Part shown: in pieces, positions 16,077 through 25,405 of the stretch
How the letters are laid out: each line of letters begins with the position of its first letter
Position numbering within the stretch: position 1 is the stretch's first letter
Made by a program: the position numbers and the translations under genes
The notes under the pieces: generated by a model
The model's input: the letters and a program-made list of their open reading frames with translations, nothing else
Database searches by the model: none
What the model was told of the DNA's origin: nothing
Assembly: GCA_947346365.1 (NCBI GenBank)
Contig: CANAAV010000010.1
Span: 1-64,000, forward strand
DNA: 64,000 bases
Source: an uncultured Flavonifractor sp.
GTDB lineage: Bacteria; Bacillota; Clostridia; Oscillospirales; Oscillospiraceae
Direction of reading: 5' to 3'

Positions 16077-16961
16077 TCAGTCAAATCCCAGGCCAAAGTA
16101 ACCCCGCCTGCCAAACCGGGCCGCTTTATCCGGGTGATACCACTTAATGCGCCCAAATTCCCAGATTTCCCCGCCCAATTCCTGCCGCCCCGCCGGACCG
16201 CGGACCTCATAGCTCCCGGCAGGCAAGGCCTGGGCCAGCAGGGCCAGGGCGCGGGCCAGACGACCCCTACAGGGCAGGAGCAATTCTTTCAAGACCAGCC
16301 GCTCTTCCCGGTACTCCGCAGCGGCGCAACCAGATGCGCCCTCTACGTCCAGGCGGTACAGCCCGCCTCCGGAAAGACGGCACATCCCCAGCTGAAATTC
16401 CAGCAGCCGCAGGGGGTAGCGCGCTGCGGGGACTCCCTCCAGGCAGCGGGAGCGCAGAGCTGCGTATTCCCGCGGCCCCACCTCCGCCAAACGGTCTGCC
16501 GGAGCCGGGGCCGGGATGCCGCCGGGGGAGAGCACGCTGCGCTGCGTACAAAAACAGGGCTGAAATCCCGACGCCTCAAAAAAACGGTGGAGGCTGGCCT
16601 GGGCTGGGACCACCGTGGCGCAGTCCACTCCCCGTTTTTGCAGCAGATCGTCCGCCGCCGCCAGCAGCCGCTTGGCGTGGCCCCTGCCCCGAAGGGCCTT
16701 GGCAGTGGCCAGCGCGTAAACATAGCAGGCGGAAAGAGTCTCTCCGCCCGCTCCGGATAGGGTATGGGGCAGCAGGGCGGTCATGCAGGCTAAATGTCCG
16801 TCCTCCAGCAGCAGCAGTGTCTCCGAAGGCCGCCAGCATTGACCGTAGAACAGCTCGATGTCCTCATCCGTATCTCCGAAGGCTTCCTTCCACAGCTCCT
16901 TTTGAGCTCCGGCCTCCTCCTTCCGGGACAGGCGCAGTTCAACCATCCGCTTTGTCCCCAT
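16077..16961 (-). CDS. GNAT-family N-acetyltransferase
   Basis: 294 residues. The N-terminal half is a GNAT fold: ACYVYALATAKALRGRGHAK has the R-G-x-G-x-[AG] acetyl-CoA loop (~85-95), followed by RLLAAADDLLQKRG and FFEASGFQP. The C-terminal half looks like the extended domain of Eis-like or DUF4153-like GNATs but I cannot assign it. Substrate unknown. The start (16961 or 16946) overlaps the 3' end of the DUF2156 gene, so the two are one operon; the upstream ATG is kept because neither has a clear ribosome site. Confidence 0.82.
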   Translation of the reverse strand: MGTKRMVELRLSRKEEAGAQKELWKEAFGDTDEDIELFYGQCWRPSETLLLLEDGHLACMTALLPHTLSGAGGETLSACYVYALATAKALRGRGHAKRLLAAADDLLQKRGVDCATVVPAQASLHRFFEASGFQPCFCTQRSVLSPGGIPAPAPADRLAEVGPREYAALRSRCLEGVPAARYPLRLLEFQLGMCRLSGGGLYRLDVEGASGCAAAEYREERLVLKELLLPCRGRLARALALLAQALPAGSYEVRGPAGRQELGGEIWEFGRIKWYHPDKAARFGRRGYFGLGFD

Positions 16962-17868
16962 TCCACAGCGCCGTGTGCTTTTCTACCATTAAGTCGGGAT
17001 AATAGGATTGCTTAGCTTTGCGCAGCCCCTCCACTCCCATGTCGTCCTCCCGGTTGAGGTAGCGGATCTCCGGGTGGCGCTCCCGCACCCAGCGGGCAAA
17101 CTCCCGGTTGATGATGGCGTAGGCCCCCTGAATTTCTCCGTAGGCTTTTTCAAAATGCACGTCATAGGTATCCGAGCAGAGCTTGTCCCCCATGGTGAAG
17201 GCCACTACTCTCCCGTCTACCCGGATGAGTCCCCCCTCTAGACCCAATTCCCGGTAGTGCTCTATCGCCAGACGCAGAGCTACCCCCTCGTCCCCCAAGT
17301 CCTGCTCCTCCCCCGCGCCCTCCCGCTGAAGGCTGCGGCGGTACCATTCCCGGTCCATTTCCAGGCACTCGGGCAGGCTCTGCCGGGTGATTTCCTCATA
17401 CGACCAGCCAGGGTTATTTTCTATAAAGCGGTTGATATGGTTGCGCTTGGCGTGGAGCTTTTTACCTCCCAGGTCCGCCAGGCGGCCAATCTCATAGAGA
17501 TAATCAAAGCCGTCCCGGTCGGCGGTGAAAGCGAATTTTCCGGGAAGGCATTGCTCCAGCTCCCCAATCTGCCGGGGCGTCAGGCACACCAGGCGTAAAG
17601 GGGCGCCCCGCTCCAGGGCGTCCGCCGCCAGCGCGCGGATTACTCCGCTGGGGTCCCCCGCGCCGGCGGGGTAGAGATAGCTACACCCCATGCGGGCGCA
17701 GACATGAGTTACCAGAAAGCCGTCCGTTTCGCCAATCTCCATGGAATAGGCCCGGCTCCAGGTAAATAGGTTAGTAAAATTATAGTCGCAGCCCCGGTAG
17801 TCAGCCTGCTTCAGCAGACGGTCCACCCAGGGCTTGTCCTCCAGCTTTGGAAAATGAAAATCTATCAT
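16939..17868 (-). CDS. DUF2156 protein (LPG-synthetase C-terminal-like GNAT domain)
   Basis: 309 residues matching the DUF2156 family, the soluble catalytic part of lysyl-phosphatidylglycerol synthetase (MprF) without the flippase helices. Hallmarks: RNHINRFIENNP (~145-156), DREWYRRSL, VVAFTMGDKL, DVHFEKAYGEIQGAYAIINR and YLNREDDMG. Such stand-alone proteins may aminoacylate lipids or small molecules, but none is firmly proven here. ATG 17868 follows AAGGAGA. Expressed first in a two-gene operon with a GNAT protein, hinting at linked acylation steps. Confidence 0.88.
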   Translation of the reverse strand: MIDFHFPKLEDKPWVDRLLKQADYRGCDYNFTNLFTWSRAYSMEIGETDGFLVTHVCARMGCSYLYPAGAGDPSGVIRALAADALERGAPLRLVCLTPRQIGELEQCLPGKFAFTADRDGFDYLYEIGRLADLGGKKLHAKRNHINRFIENNPGWSYEEITRQSLPECLEMDREWYRRSLQREGAGEEQDLGDEGVALRLAIEHYRELGLEGGLIRVDGRVVAFTMGDKLCSDTYDVHFEKAYGEIQGAYAIINREFARWVRERHPEIRYLNREDDMGVEGLRKAKQSYYPDLMVEKHTALWNGDKADG

Positions 17869-18325
17869 GCGGATATCGTCTCCTTGCTTTGCATTGTGTG
17901 CGGCTTATATTACCATGCCTTGGCAGATAAGGCAAGCGGTTTGTGTGGGTGGAATCGCGTTCCTGACGGCCTTTCCGCCGGCAATTGCACAGGTTTGCGC
18001 TGCACAGGAGAAATTTCTGCGGCAAGATAAAACAATAAAAAATATAGCGTAAGGGAATCCGGACTTCTTCTTTGGGTTTTGCATTGATTTTTACACAATC
18101 GTTCAGCGCCGCCGGAGCGCTGTACGGACGTGATATCCGACAAAATGAATCGCCGTGTGGAATAATTGCGTATTAGATTGAAAAGCAGAAGATCTGAGGG
18201 CGGTTTTTGATAAAAAAATATTCCGTACCGAAACAAATAGAGCACATTTTTGAAAACAAATGTACTCAGTAGAAAGACAGATGCAAGGAATGGATGCGCT
18301 GCCATCAAATTAGAGGGAGAATCCC
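17869..18325. other. Intergenic region between divergent units
   Basis: About 460 bp, AT-richer than the surroundings. It holds the ribosome site of the DUF2156 gene at its left edge. I see no convincing gene, RNA or repeat in the remainder. Confidence 0.5.
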
Positions 18326-18354
18326 TTGACGGAGCACCTGTTTTGCGATAAAAT
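18326..18354 (+). promoter_or_regulatory. SigA-type promoter of the opp operon
   Basis: TTGACG, 17 bp, TAAAAT. The leader to oppB (18427) is ~66 nt. Confidence 0.7.
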
Positions 18355-18426
18355 ACATCCTATTAGTGTGGGGCGCAAGGACCTAGCAGACCCAACAGAA
18401 GCAACAGAGATTTAGGAAGTGAAGAG

Positions 18427-19362
18427 ATGGCAAAGTACACATTGAAACGAGTGCTGATGGCGCTGCTGACCCTATTTGTCGTGGCGTGCATCACCTTCTT
18501 CCTCATGCACGCCATACCGGGCAACCCTTGGCTGTCAGAGAAAACGCCGTCCGAAGCCGTAATAAACGCCTTAAACGAGAAATACGGCTTAAATGAGCCG
18601 CTGATCGTGCAGCTGGGCAAATATCTGGGCAACCTGCTCCGGGGGGATCTGGGCAACTCCATTAAAATGCAGAAAAACCGCCCGGTGCTGGACATCATCC
18701 TGGAGATGTTCCCCGTCTCCGCCCAAGTGGGCGTGGTGGCCATTTTGTGGGCGGTGCTCGTGGGCGTTCCGCTGGGGTGTCTGGCCGCCTACCGGCGGGG
18801 CACGTGGGTGGACAGCCTGCTGCGGGTGATCTGCACCATCGGCATCTCTATGCCGGGCTTCGTGGTGGCCACCATGCTGCTGCACCTGCTGTGCGGCACG
18901 GGAAAGCCCTTCCCGGCCCTGTTTGTCAGTGGATCGCTGGCCAGTTATGTGCTGCCCTGCGCGGCGCTGGGTTTCTATCCGATGTGTTATCTCTCCCGGC
19001 AGACCCGCACCGCCATGCTGGACGCCATCAATCAGGAGTACATCAAGACCGCCCGGGCCAAGGGCCTGAAGAACAAGAAGATTATCTTCAAACACGCCCT
19101 GCGCAACGCTTTGATTCCTGTGATTACTTACCTGGGACCCCAGATCGCCTTCACTCTGTGCGGCGGCTTCGTGGTGGAAACCGTGTTTTCCATTCCCGGT
19201 CTGGGGCGCTATTTTATCCAGTCCATTCAAAACCGCGACTACCCACTGATTATGGGCACCACCCTGTTTCTGGCGGCGTTTATCATTGTGATGAACCTGC
19301 TGGTGGACCTGGCCTATAAGCTGGTAGACCCGCGCATCAATCTGACGAAGGGAGAGAACTGA
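18427..19362 (+). CDS. oppB: Oligopeptide ABC transporter permease OppB-type
   Basis: 311 residues with six membrane helices. The N-terminal MAKYTLKRVLMALLTLFVVA and the P-G-N/P segment AIPGNPWLS are typical of OppB/DppB, and the EAA loop reads EYIKTARAKGLKNKKIIFKH. It forms the membrane channel with the next gene product. SD-like GAAGTGAAGAG precedes the ATG. First gene of oppBCDF; 3 bp separate it from oppC. Confidence 0.93.
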   Translation: MAKYTLKRVLMALLTLFVVACITFFLMHAIPGNPWLSEKTPSEAVINALNEKYGLNEPLIVQLGKYLGNLLRGDLGNSIKMQKNRPVLDIILEMFPVSAQVGVVAILWAVLVGVPLGCLAAYRRGTWVDSLLRVICTIGISMPGFVVATMLLHLLCGTGKPFPALFVSGSLASYVLPCAALGFYPMCYLSRQTRTAMLDAINQEYIKTARAKGLKNKKIIFKHALRNALIPVITYLGPQIAFTLCGGFVVETVFSIPGLGRYFIQSIQNRDYPLIMGTTLFLAAFIIVMNLLVDLAYKLVDPRINLTKGEN

Positions 19363-19365
19363 CCG

Positions 19366-20709
19366 ATGGCCGAGAAGAAGAAAGCTGCGTTCGGCTCCCT
19401 CCAGCCGGATATTGAGGACATCCTGTCCTGGAACGACCTGCCCCAGGGGGCGTTTGAGAGCGCAACTGCCGCCGAGCGGGAGAGCTTTATCCAGGACCGC
19501 AAGAGCGTGTCCTATTGGAAGGACGCCTGGCGGAGGCTGCGCAAGAATACGGTGGCTATGGTCGCCATGGTAATTTTCCTGCTCATCGCACTGTTTGCCT
19601 TTGTGGGGCCCTTTTTCGTGCCCTATACCCACAGCCAGCAGATCCGCGGCTCTGAGTCCCTGGACCCCTGGCACTATTCTCTGGAGGATCAAAACCGCAT
19701 CAGCGCCTACTTAGAGGAGCACAACGGCGTAGGCCTGATGAACCCGGACGAGGCCGTGGCCCACGCCCAGGCCCAGGCGGAAGCCGAGGGCAAGACCCTC
19801 TCCCGCGCTGAAATCGCCCGCATCCGCGCCCAGGCGACCCTGAACCAGACCGGCGGCGGAGAGGACCGGAAGACCGCCGAGGACGCTGTGAAGGAGCTGG
19901 GCATCAAGCACAAGCCCTTTGGGTACTCCCAGGCGGAGCTGGAGCGCAAGGCCGCCGGGGAAGACGTATTTCCGCACGTGTTCGGCACCGACGATTTGGG
20001 CCGCGACAGCATGGTGCGCATCATGGTGGGCGCGCGGGTGTCCATCATCGTGGGTATCTGCGCCGCCCTGCTGGTGCTGCTCATCGGCGCCATCTACGGC
20101 TCTGTGTCCGGCTACTGCGGCGGCACCGTGGACGCGGTGATGCAGCGCATTGTGGAGCTGATTTACTCCATCCCCGAGGTGCTGGTCATTCTGCTGCTGT
20201 CCGCCACGCTCAAGCCGGGCCTGGACGAGTTCCAGAACTCCGGCAATGGACCCCTGCAGAGCCTGGTGACTCTGCTGGGTTCCAATCTGATCTCCATGTT
20301 TATCGCTTTTGGTATGCTCTATTGGGTGACGATGAGCCGCATCATCCGCGGGCAGATCCTCCAGCTTAAGCAGCAGGAGTACGTCACCGCCGCCCGAGCC
20401 CTGGGCGCCAAGGGCGGGCGTATCATTAAACGCCATCTGCTGCCCAACTGCATCGGGCAGATCGTGACCACCACCTTCCTGCAGATCCCCTCCGCCATTT
20501 TCCTGGAGTCCTTCCTGTCCTTCCTGGGCGTGGGCGTGTCCGCCCCCTTGACCAGCCTGGGCTCCATCTGCTCCGAGGGCCTGGCGGGCCTGAGCAGCTA
20601 TCCCTACCGCCTGTTTATCCCGGCGGCCATCCTCAGCGTGATGATCCTGACTTTGAACCTGTTCGGCGACGGCCTGCGGGACGCGCTGGATCCCCGGCTG
20701 AAGAAATAA
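19366..20709 (+). CDS. oppC: Oligopeptide ABC transporter permease OppC-type with large insert
   Basis: 447 residues, longer than the usual ~300. A cytoplasmic N-tail and first helix (VAMVAMVIFLLIALFAFVGP) are followed by an unusual hydrophilic, Ala/Glu-rich insert (~110-195, including AHAQAQAEAEGKTL and GGGEDRKTAEDAVKEL) before the FGTDDLGRD motif and the five-helix transport domain. The EAA loop is EYVTAARALGAKGGRIIKRH. The insert should sit in the extracytoplasmic loop between helix 1 and the core, next to the binding protein. Function of the insert unknown. Confidence 0.92.
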   Translation: MAEKKKAAFGSLQPDIEDILSWNDLPQGAFESATAAERESFIQDRKSVSYWKDAWRRLRKNTVAMVAMVIFLLIALFAFVGPFFVPYTHSQQIRGSESLDPWHYSLEDQNRISAYLEEHNGVGLMNPDEAVAHAQAQAEAEGKTLSRAEIARIRAQATLNQTGGGEDRKTAEDAVKELGIKHKPFGYSQAELERKAAGEDVFPHVFGTDDLGRDSMVRIMVGARVSIIVGICAALLVLLIGAIYGSVSGYCGGTVDAVMQRIVELIYSIPEVLVILLLSATLKPGLDEFQNSGNGPLQSLVTLLGSNLISMFIAFGMLYWVTMSRIIRGQILQLKQQEYVTAARALGAKGGRIIKRHLLPNCIGQIVTTTFLQIPSAIFLESFLSFLGVGVSAPLTSLGSICSEGLAGLSSYPYRLFIPAAILSVMILTLNLFGDGLRDALDPRLKK

Positions 20710-20725
20710 GAGAGGAGGAGACGAG

Positions 20726-21799
20726 ATGGAAAACGTACAGCAGCACGACAAGAAACTGCACGATTCTGCCCATGCGCAGGACGCTCTGGGCAAAAACCTG
20801 CTGGAGGTCAAGGACCTGCAAGTCTCCTTCTTCACCCCGGCGGGCGAGGTGAAAGCCGTAGGCGGCATCAGCTATAATCTGAAGTACGGCGAGGTCATGG
20901 GCATTGTGGGGGAGTCCGGCTCCGGCAAGAGCGTGGAGGCATACTCCATCATCGGCCTGCTCCAGTCTCCCGGCAAAGTGATCGGCGGGTCCATTACCTT
21001 TGAGGGGGAGGACGTGCTGGCCAAGTCCAAGGAGGAAATGATCGCCTTCCGGGGCAGCAAGGTAGCGATGATTTTCCAAAATCCCATGACCTGCTTAAAC
21101 CCCGTGTATACCATTGGTAATCAGCTTATTGAGGCGCTGAAGGCCCACGACAAGGAGGTCTCCAAGGAGGAGGCCGCCAAGCGGGCTATGGAAATGCTGG
21201 AGCTGGTGGGCATCAACAATGTGGAAAAGCGCATGAAGCAGTATCCCCACGAGCTTTCCGGCGGTATGCGCCAGCGAGTGATGATCGCCATGGGCCTGAT
21301 CTGCCATCCTCAGCTGCTCATTGCCGACGAGCCCACTACGGCCCTGGACGTGACCATCCAGGCCCAGATTTTGGAGCTGATGAAGCAGATTCAGAAAAAG
21401 ACCCACATGGGCATCATTTTTATCACCCACAATCTGGGCGTGGTGGCGGAGATCTGCGACAAGGTGTCGGTCATGTATGCCGGGAAAATGGTGGAGCAGG
21501 GTCCGGTGGACGACATCTTTTACCAACCCAGCCACCCCTATACGGAGGGCCTGCTGCGCTCTATGCCCCGGGTGGATGCGGAGAGCTATGAGCGGCTGAT
21601 CCCCATTGAGGGCACGCCGGTAGACATGCTCAATCCGCCGGAGGGCTGTCCCTTCGCCCCCCGGTGCGAGAAGGCGATGAAGATCTGCCTGCAAAAAATG
21701 CCCCCTTATGTGGAAGTGGGCGAAGGCCACCGCTCCGCCTGTTGGCTGAGAGTGCAGGAGCAGCTGAATAAAAAGAAGGAGGCGGGCGGCCATGAGTGA
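20726..21799 (+). CDS. oppD: Oligopeptide ABC transporter ATPase OppD
   Basis: 357 residues. Walker A GESGSGKS (~58-65), Q-loop [12 protein letters not shown], signature LSGGMRQRV, Walker [15 protein letters not shown]-switch TH, and the C-terminal OppD/F domain with [15 protein letters not shown], whose cysteines bind a 4Fe-4S cluster in relatives. An ~25-residue N-terminal extension precedes the nucleotide-binding domain. The ribosome site is AGAGGAGGAGACGAG. Its 3' end overlaps oppF by 8 nt. Confidence 0.95.
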   Translation: MENVQQHDKKLHDSAHAQDALGKNLLEVKDLQVSFFTPAGEVKAVGGISYNLKYGEVMGIVGESGSGKSVEAYSIIGLLQSPGKVIGGSITFEGEDVLAKSKEEMIAFRGSKVAMIFQNPMTCLNPVYTIGNQLIEALKAHDKEVSKEEAAKRAMEMLELVGINNVEKRMKQYPHELSGGMRQRVMIAMGLICHPQLLIADEPTTALDVTIQAQILELMKQIQKKTHMGIIFITHNLGVVAEICDKVSVMYAGKMVEQGPVDDIFYQPSHPYTEGLLRSMPRVDAESYERLIPIEGTPVDMLNPPEGCPFAPRCEKAMKICLQKMPPYVEVGEGHRSACWLRVQEQLNKKKEAGGHE

Positions 21800-22829
21800 G
21801 AACAAGAATGACATCCTCGTCCAGGTCGACCACCTGAAAAAGTATTTTCCGGTCAAGGGCTTAAAGGGACCCGGCGTCCAGGCGGTGGAGGACGTGTCCC
21901 TGTTTATCCGCCGGGGAGAGACCTTGGGCCTGGTGGGCGAATCCGGCTGCGGCAAGACCACCTTGGGCCGCACAATTCTTCAGCTTCACAACCCTACCTC
22001 TGGTAAAATCGTCTACGACGGCGAGACCATTTTTGAAGGGGAGGACCCCTGGCAGGCGGACGGAGAGGGGCGCATGGTCCACGTGAAGGTGCCTAAGCCT
22101 CAGCAGGTGAATATGCTCCCCTACCGCCGGAAGATGCAGATTATTTTTCAGGACCCCTCCGCCAGCCTGGATCCCCGTATGACGGTGGGCGAAATCATCG
22201 GCGAGGCCCTGGATATCCATAAGCTGTGGACCAGCAAGGCCGAACGCACAGAGCGCATCAAAGAGCTGCTCGGCCATGTGGGCCTGAATACCGAACACGC
22301 CAACCGCTATCCCCACGAGTTTTCCGGCGGACAGCAGCAGCGGGTGGGCATTGCCCGCGCCTTGGCAGTGCGTCCGGAGTTCATCGTCTGTGACGAGCCC
22401 ATTTCTGCCTTGGACGTATCCATTCAATCCCAGGTAGTCAATATGCTGGAGGACATGCAGCAGGAGATGGGGCTGACCTACCTCTTTATTGCCCACGACC
22501 TGTCGGTGGTGCGGCATATCTCCAGCCGGATCGGTGTGATGTATCTGGGCACCATGGTGGAGCTGGCAGAGAGCTATGAGCTTAACCGGGAGCCGCTGCA
22601 CCCTTATACCAAGACGCTGCTCTCCGCCGTGCCGGTGCCCGATCCGGAGGTGAGCCGTTCCCGTCAGCGGATTGTGTTGGAGGGCGACATTCCCTCTCCT
22701 ATGAACCCCCCTACGGGCTGCCGGTTCCATACCCGCTGTCCCTATGCCACCGAGAAGTGCAAGCAGGCCGTTCCGGAATTTAAGGAATATGGGCCCGACC
22801 ACTGGGCGGCGTGCCACCTGCTGGGCTAG
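21792..22829 (+). CDS. oppF: Oligopeptide ABC transporter ATPase OppF
   Basis: 345 residues. Walker A GESGCGKT (~53-60), signature [15 protein letters not shown], Walker [14 protein letters not shown], and the C-terminal cysteine motif [15 protein letters not shown]. It is the second ATPase of the peptide transporter. The final 14 codons plus stop ([13 protein letters not shown]) lie in a 51-bp segment that is repeated ~190 bp downstream, outside the gene. Confidence 0.95.
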   Translation: MSENKNDILVQVDHLKKYFPVKGLKGPGVQAVEDVSLFIRRGETLGLVGESGCGKTTLGRTILQLHNPTSGKIVYDGETIFEGEDPWQADGEGRMVHVKVPKPQQVNMLPYRRKMQIIFQDPSASLDPRMTVGEIIGEALDIHKLWTSKAERTERIKELLGHVGLNTEHANRYPHEFSGGQQQRVGIARALAVRPEFIVCDEPISALDVSIQSQVVNMLEDMQQEMGLTYLFIAHDLSVVRHISSRIGVMYLGTMVELAESYELNREPLHPYTKTLLSAVPVPDPEVSRSRQRIVLEGDIPSPMNPPTGCRFHTRCPYATEKCKQAVPEFKEYGPDHWAACHLLG

Positions 22830-23027
22830 AGGCCCATTTTCCTGCGAGCGAGAGCGAGCCGCCGCGGAAGCGGCGTCAAGGGTGTCCCCGAAGGGGAGGA
22901 CCTTGCTGCCGGGCGGATTCAGTCCGCCCGAGCAGGAGGGGAACCGGGGTCCCCGCAGGGCGGAGCGCTGTGGGGCATATGGGCCCGACCACTGGGCGGC
23001 GTGCCACCTGCTGGGCTAGAGGCCCAT
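22787..23027 (+). repeat. 51-bp direct repeats flanking a hairpin-rich 139-bp segment
   Basis: Positions 22787-22837 (end of oppF with stop) and 22977-23027 are identical over 51 bp. Between them lie 139 bp with at least three inverted repeats: CCGCCGCGG...CGGCG, GTGTCCCCGAAGGGGAGGAC, and CGGGCGGA...TCCGCCCG. This looks like a small repeat inserted with a long duplication of the gene end, or a tandem duplication followed by divergence. Confidence 0.85.
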
Positions 23028-23108
23028 ATTCCTTCCAGGAACGGAAGAAATATCCTGCATTTCCTGCGAACTTTGTTCAAATTGTTGTAACAAATTTGAA
23101 ACATTTTC

Positions 23109-23137
23109 TTTACACCAATGCTTTGATGTGGTATAAT
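23109..23137 (+). promoter_or_regulatory. SigA-type promoter of oppA
   Basis: TTTACA, 17 bp, TATAAT, giving the binding protein its own transcription start separate from oppBCDF. Leader ~125 nt. Confidence 0.72.
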
Positions 23138-23147
23138 CATCCCCATC

Positions 23148-23167
23148 AAAAAGGCCATGGCCTTTTT
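23148..23167 (+). terminator. Small palindrome in the oppA leader
   Basis: AAAAAGGCCATGGCCTTTTT is a perfect 20-bp palindrome just after the transcription start, followed by another T. It could attenuate oppA or stop read-through from oppF. A second dyad (CCGTAT...ATACGG) follows. Confidence 0.45.
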
Positions 23168-23270
23168 TGCTCCGTATTTTATACGGAGCAGGCCGCTTTG
23201 TGTATCACGCTTTGGGGCTTCAAGACCCCGGCTGCCGATACAAAATTATAAAAATGGAGGTCCAAACCCA

Positions 23271-25028
23271 ATGAAGAAGACAAAGCTGCTGTCTCTGCTG
23301 CTGTCTCTGGTCTTCGTGGTTTCCCTGCTGGCTGGCTGCAACAACGGCACTGCGACCACTACCCCCGCTCCCCAGACCGAGGCTCCCAATGTTGAGACGA
23401 CCGCCACTCCTGCCCCGGTGGATGACGGCCCCTTCGAGATCACCCTGAACATCGCTTCCGAGCCCCAGTCTATTGACCCCGCCCTGAACTCCGCTGTGGA
23501 CGGCGCCATCATGCTGGGCCATATGTTTGAGGGCCTGATGAAGTGGAAGGATTCCGGCGTTGAGACCGCCGGCTCCGACGGTACCAGCAACAACGCCGAG
23601 CTGACCTACGGCCAGGCTGAGAGCTATGATAAGGTGGACAACGGCGACGGTACTGTTACCTACACCTTTACCCTGCGGGAGGATGCCCGCTGGTCCGACG
23701 GCAAGCCTGTTACCGCTCAGGACTTCGTGTACTCCTGGCAGCGCCTGGTGACTCCCGCCACTGCCGCCGACTACAACTATATGATCGACAGCGTGGTCAA
23801 CGCCAACGAGATTATGGCCGAGGAGAAGGATCCCTCCGAGCTGGCGGTTTCTGCTCCCGATGACCGCACCTTCGTGGTGACCCTGGTCAGCGACCTGCCC
23901 TACTTCCTGGAGGTCTGTGCCTTCCCCGCCACCTTCCCCGTCCGTCAGGACGTGGTTGAGGGCAACGACCAGTGGACCTTTGACGTGAACACCTACCTGT
24001 CCAACGGCCCCTATACCCTGTCCGCCTGGAATCACAACTCCGAGATCGTGATGGTCCCCAACCAGGAGTACTATGACGTGGCCAACCTGGGCCCCGAGAA
24101 GATTACCTTTAAGCTGATGGACGACCAGAACGCCATGCTGACCGGCTTCAATGCCGGCGAGCTGGACTTCATTGAGGACGTGCCCCAGGCTGAGCTGCCC
24201 TCTCTGATCGCCTCCGGCGACCTGAAGATTGTGGACTATATCGGCACCTACTATGTCTGCTACCAGACTCAGAAGGCTCCTTTTAACGATCCCCGCGTGC
24301 GTCAGGCCTTTACTCTGGCCGTTGACCGTACCTTCATCGTCAACAACGTGACCCAGTCCGGCCAGGTGCCGGCCAACGGCTTCGTGCCCGCCGGCGTATA
24401 TGACGCCGACGGTTCCACTGGCGACGACTTCCGTACCGTGGGCGGCGCCTACTACACCATCGAGGGCGACGACGGTTACGATTACGCGGCCAACTGCGAG
24501 AAGGCCCGCGAGCTGCTGGCCGAGGCTGGCTATCCCAACGGTGAGGGCTTCCCCGTGGTCGAGTATCTGTACAACACCTCCGACGCCCACAAGGCCGTGG
24601 CTGAGGCGCTGCAGAATATGTGGCAGACCGAGCTGGGCGTTCAGGTCACCCTGAATAACCAGGAGTGGGCTGTGTTCCTCCAGACCCGTAAGGACGGCAA
24701 CTACTCCATCGCCCGCAACGGCTGGATTGCCGACTACAACGATCCCATGTGCTTCCTGGATATGTGGCTCACCGGCGGCGGCAACAACGACGCCCAGTAC
24801 ACCAACGCCGAGTATGACGCGCTGCTTCAGAAGGCCAAGACCACGACCGACCCCGCCGAGCGTATGCAGGCGATGCACGAGGCTGAGGATCTCATTATGA
24901 AGCAGGATTGGGCGCTGAATCCCCTGTATTTCTACACCCAGAAGTATATGATCTCTGACCGCATTGACGGTATGTTCTATACCCCGCTGGGCTACTTCTT
25001 CTTCAGCTACTGTCAGCCCGCCGCTTAA
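23271..25028 (+). CDS. oppA: Oligopeptide-binding lipoprotein OppA-like (SBP_bac_5)
   Basis: 585 residues. Signal peptide with lipobox LLAGC (Cys 21), a Thr/Pro/Ala linker, then the family-5 extracellular solute-binding fold: ASEPQSIDPALNS, GLREDARW-like TLREDARWSDGKPVTAQDFV, FNDPRVRQAFTLAVDR. It delivers peptides to OppBCDF. The ribosome site GGAGG is ~10 nt before ATG 23271. Codon use is strongly biased to a few C-ending codons, suggesting very high expression. The gene has its own promoter and a strong terminator. Confidence 0.94.
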   Translation: MKKTKLLSLLLSLVFVVSLLAGCNNGTATTTPAPQTEAPNVETTATPAPVDDGPFEITLNIASEPQSIDPALNSAVDGAIMLGHMFEGLMKWKDSGVETAGSDGTSNNAELTYGQAESYDKVDNGDGTVTYTFTLREDARWSDGKPVTAQDFVYSWQRLVTPATAADYNYMIDSVVNANEIMAEEKDPSELAVSAPDDRTFVVTLVSDLPYFLEVCAFPATFPVRQDVVEGNDQWTFDVNTYLSNGPYTLSAWNHNSEIVMVPNQEYYDVANLGPEKITFKLMDDQNAMLTGFNAGELDFIEDVPQAELPSLIASGDLKIVDYIGTYYVCYQTQKAPFNDPRVRQAFTLAVDRTFIVNNVTQSGQVPANGFVPAGVYDADGSTGDDFRTVGGAYYTIEGDDGYDYAANCEKARELLAEAGYPNGEGFPVVEYLYNTSDAHKAVAEALQNMWQTELGVQVTLNNQEWAVFLQTRKDGNYSIARNGWIADYNDPMCFLDMWLTGGGNNDAQYTNAEYDALLQKAKTTTDPAERMQAMHEAEDLIMKQDWALNPLYFYTQKYMISDRIDGMFYTPLGYFFFSYCQPAA

Positions 25029-25067
25029 TCAAAGCCGAGAGCTTTCAGTATAAGCGTAAAAGAGGGT

Positions 25068-25098
25068 GGAGGCCGGACAGCGCTGCTGTCCGGCCTCC
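25068..25098 (+). terminator. Intrinsic terminator after oppA
   Basis: GGAGGCCGGACAGC and GCTGTCCGGCCTCC form a perfect stem around GCT, then TTTCT. Confidence 0.85.
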
Positions 25099-25169
25099 TT
25101 TCTATCAAAGGGCGCTTTGTGCTCCAAGGCACAGATCATGAGATGCATGAGGAAATTGAGTTCCGGCAG

Positions 25170-25198
25170 TTGACAAGGCCTGACCAGTACGATACAAT
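25170..25198 (+). promoter_or_regulatory. SigA-type promoter of tRNA-Arg
   Basis: Perfect TTGACA, 17 bp, TACAAT, about 50 bp before the mature tRNA. Confidence 0.72.
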
Positions 25199-25249
25199 AA
25201 ATAAACACGTGTTTTCCCTGACATGAAACCTTTCCTTTGCCGCAAATAT

Positions 25250-25325
25250 GCCCGCGTAGCTCAGGGGATAGAGCATTCGCCTCCTAAGCGAAGGGTCGGA
25301 CGTTCGAATCGTCTCGCGGGTGCCA
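25250..25325 (+). tRNA. tRNA-Arg(CCU)
   Basis: 76 nt with encoded CCA. Acceptor GCCCGCG pairs with CGCGGGT (one G-U), the D arm is GCTCAGGGGATAGAGC, the anticodon stem TTCGC/GCGAA encloses loop CTCCTAA giving CCU, and the T arm has CGTTCGAATCG. Confidence 0.95.
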
Positions 25326-25350
25326 CGTCGGAGCAAAGTTCGCCCCGTTT

Positions 25351-25379
25351 AAGAATCCCGCCCTTTGGGCGGGATTCTT
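25351..25379 (+). terminator. Intrinsic terminator after tRNA-Arg
   Basis: AAGAATCCCGCCC TTT GGGCGGGATTCTT: perfect 13-bp stem. Confidence 0.85.
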
Positions 25380-25405
25380 TCGCTCCGTCCCCCTGCATTT
25401 TTTTT

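Noticed and set aside
17910..18308. 132-codon minus-strand frame upstream of the opp operon
   Set aside because: No ribosome site, atypical composition; treated as intergenic.
22744..23019. A short gene spanning the oppF end and repeat
   Set aside because: It only reads the oppF tail in another frame and then the duplicated tail; no start signal.
23220..24878. Long minus-strand open frame of over 500 codons opposite oppA
   Set aside because: Arises from the C-ending codon bias of the highly expressed oppA; no ribosome site and low-complexity Val/Gly/Leu composition.
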